Below the pieces are notes generated by a model. The model ran no database searches. It saw nothing but the letters and a program-made list of their open reading frames with translations, and was not told the origin of the DNA. The translations under genes were made by a program, and so were the position numbers. A stretch of 64,000 nt of DNA. Origin: G963667075 sp963667075 (GTDB taxonomy: Bacteria > Pseudomonadota > Alphaproteobacteria > Micavibrionales > Micavibrionaceae). Shown here in pieces: positions 62,492 through 64,000 of the stretch (positions are counted from its first letter, which is position 1; each line of letters starts with the position of its first letter). The stretch lies in NCBI GenBank assembly GCA_963667075.1, contig OY762938.1, positions 682,001-746,000 on the forward strand, in the 5' to 3' direction.

Positions 62492-63733
62492 ATGAATAAA
62501 AAAATTGCCATTATTGGGGGAGGACCATCCGGCTTGATGGCCGCGGAAGTCTTATCAGCCAAAGGGTTTAATGTCACTATTTATGAACGAAAACCGTCTT
62601 TGGGTCGAAAATTTTTGATGGCCGGGCGCGGTGGTTTAAATATTACTCATTCAGAAAATCTAGAGTCTTTTATCAAAAAATATGGCGCACAATCAGGTAT
62701 TTTAGAGCCTGTTATAAATAATTTTCCGCCACAGGCACTACAAGAATGGTGCGAAGGATTAGGGGAAAAAACGTTTATAGGAACAAGTGGCCGTGTATTC
62801 CCCAAATCTTTTAAATCCTCTCCGCTTTTGCGGGCATGGATTAAGCGCTTAGGCACTCAAGGCGTTCAATTTATGCTTAATCATGACTGGCAGGGATGGG
62901 ATAAGAATGATCTTCTTTTCAAAACAGCCGAAGGATTATCCCGCATTAAGGCAGATGCGATAATTCTGGCCCTTGGCGGTGCATCATGGCCGCGCCTGGG
63001 GAGCAATGGATCATGGGTTGATGTTCTAAAAGCATGCGCCATTGATATTGCACCGTTACGTCCTGCCAATTGCGGATTCGTTGTGGACTGGTCCCCGGTG
63101 TTCTCAACCCGTTTTCAGGGACAACCGCTAAAACCCGTTGGTCTGTCTTTTCAAAATCAGCACATTCACGGGGAATGCCTCATTGCAGAAAAAGGCATAG
63201 AGGGCGGCGCGATCTATAGGCTGTCCTCTTTGTTACGAGAAGAAATCTATAAAAGTGGCACGGCAGAGCTTATCCTTGATCTAAAACCTGATCTTAGCCT
63301 TAAAAAAATCCTGCAACGATTGCAAAAACCAAGGGGCAGACTGTCTTTAACGAACTACTTACGGAAGACTTTGAACTTGTCAAATGTTGCTATTGGTTTG
63401 CTGATGGAAAAGCTGGATAGAACGAGACTGAGCGAATACACGGCAGCTCAACTGGCAGAGCATATTAAAACGTATGGCTTAAAGCTGCAGGCTCCTTTTT
63501 CAATTGATCGGGCAATCTCAACCGCTGGCGGTGTTACGTTCGATGCGGTTGATGATCATTTTATGCTGGCAAACAAGCCGGGTGTTTTTGTAGCAGGTGA
63601 AATGCTGGATTGGGAGGCACCTACGGGCGGATATCTCTTGCAGGCCTGCATAGCCAGCGGCGTATATGTGGCGAATGGTGTAGAGCATTGGTTCGCTAGT
63701 GCCCGTTGGTCACAGGTAATCGCTCAGAATTGA
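62492..63733 (+). CDS. HI0933/TIGR03862-type FAD flavoprotein
   Basis: 413 residues. FAD-binding IAIIGGGPSGLMAAEVL at the N-terminus, then KFLMAGRGGLNITHSE, which is the mark of the HI0933-like family, and the C-terminal AGEMLDWEAPTGGYLLQACIASG, a TIGR03862-like closure. Family members include proteins of unknown function and NAD(P)/FAD-dependent oxidoreductases. ATG 62492 is preferred over TTG 62489, with GAGAGG ten bases upstream. Its 3' end overlaps the convergent Fic gene by 24 bases. Confidence 0.9.
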   Translation: MNKKIAIIGGGPSGLMAAEVLSAKGFNVTIYERKPSLGRKFLMAGRGGLNITHSENLESFIKKYGAQSGILEPVINNFPPQALQEWCEGLGEKTFIGTSGRVFPKSFKSSPLLRAWIKRLGTQGVQFMLNHDWQGWDKNDLLFKTAEGLSRIKADAIILALGGASWPRLGSNGSWVDVLKACAIDIAPLRPANCGFVVDWSPVFSTRFQGQPLKPVGLSFQNQHIHGECLIAEKGIEGGAIYRLSSLLREEIYKSGTAELILDLKPDLSLKKILQRLQKPRGRLSLTNYLRKTLNLSNVAIGLLMEKLDRTRLSEYTAAQLAEHIKTYGLKLQAPFSIDRAISTAGGVTFDAVDDHFMLANKPGVFVAGEMLDWEAPTGGYLLQACIASGVYVANGVEHWFASARWSQVIAQN

Positions 63734-64000
63734 TGACTCTGCTTTACCGTCCAGTGCCGTTTGAACAAGTGCCCCCAAGAATTTCGTGAAAGGCTCTATG
63801 TTTTGGTTTGTGCTCGCCTCTTCAAGTGCGGCCATGTAGTCATTGCGCTTTTCCAGCGGCACAATCGTCCAAGGGTAGCCGCCACTGGAAAGCATGGCAT
63901 TCATTAAAAAACGCCCTGTGCGGCCATTGCCATCCATATAGGGATGAATATATACAAAGATAAAATGCCCTAGCACAACACGCACAGCGGCATTTTCCTC
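63710..64000 (-). CDS. Fic-domain protein, N-terminal part outside window
   Basis: The frame is open to the right edge, so the start lies beyond 64000. The catalytic loop is HPYMDGNGRTGR, matching HPFxxGNGR of AMP-transferases (filamentation induced by cAMP), preceded by the helix HFIFVYI. After it: FLMNAMLSSGGYPWTIVPLEKRNDYMAALEEAS. Fic proteins attach AMP or other nucleotide groups to target proteins. An inhibitory (S/T)xxxE(G/N) helix could be N-terminal or absent and cannot be seen here, and no target is implied by the neighbours. It overlaps the flavoprotein end by 24 bases. Confidence 0.92.
   Translation of the reverse strand, partial: EENAAVRVVLGHFIFVYIHPYMDGNGRTGRFLMNAMLSSGGYPWTIVPLEKRNDYMAALEEASTNQNIEPFTKFLGALVQTALDGKAESSILSDYL

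Overview
The window is 64 kb of a bacterial chromosome of moderate to low G+C. Gene content points to an alphaproteobacterium: the 180-kDa class NAD-glutamate dehydrogenase, a hisN-type histidinol phosphatase, an ETF-ubiquinone oxidoreductase, a TPR lipoprotein directly ahead of ispE, a PodJ-like polar protein and DUF4402 fimbrial subunits. I cannot name the genus; a Rhodospirillales- or Micavibrio-like lineage is a guess. I saw no rRNA, no tRNA, no CRISPR array and no transposase.

Layout. 1-4.3 kb: topA (5' end missing) and rnr. 4.3-6.5 kb: a membrane-anchored Lcl-domain protein, then two AT-rich tandem paralogs of unknown function with near-identical promoters and leaders. 6.6-11.1 kb: a minus-strand module made of an OmpR-type regulator, its sensor kinase, an ArnC/DPM-like glycosyltransferase, a LABN-domain membrane protein and an ArnT-like GT39. 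A CTTAAG-N5-CTTAAG site (PmrA-box architecture) lies between the kinase and the transferases, so this looks like a self-contained sensor-to-lipid-A-modification circuit. 11.2-19.2 kb: uup, ndk, an HNH-like protein with an overlapping SUKH/YrhA-like gene, alaS and hisN. 19.2-28.7 kb: slt, a family 4 uracil-DNA glycosylase without cysteine ligands, ETF-QO, a TPR lipoprotein, ispE, a 197-bp repeat with terminal inverted repeats, and the PodJ-like protein.

28.8-45.8 kb is one large surface-glycan locus, nearly all on the minus strand: epimerase, GMC oxidoreductase, methyltransferase, an aldolase fused to a sialyltransferase-like domain, CMP-transferase, HAD phosphatase, ABC exporter, two kinase-like proteins, a GT42/DUF115-like protein, three GT2 and two GT4 enzymes, plus a divergent FkbM methyltransferase. 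The aldolase, phosphatase, CMP-transferase and GT42-like set resembles the logic of Kdo or sialic acid pathways but with a different class of carbon-carbon bond enzyme. It is my leading candidate for undescribed chemistry.

45.9-55.8 kb: a zincin-like protein with an apparent C-terminal frameshift, then a chaperone-usher fimbrial operon (two DUF4402 subunits, chaperone, and an usher ending in a SPOR domain), preceded by an Hpt protein and a hybrid histidine kinase. 56-64 kb: the large glutamate dehydrogenase with a strong hairpin after it, a YegD-like Hsp70, a TIGR03862/HI0933-type flavoprotein, and the C-terminal part of a Fic protein running off the right edge.

Intergenic repeats with GTCATYCC / GGNATGAC ends occur three times. 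All functional calls come from reading motifs by eye; no database search was possible.
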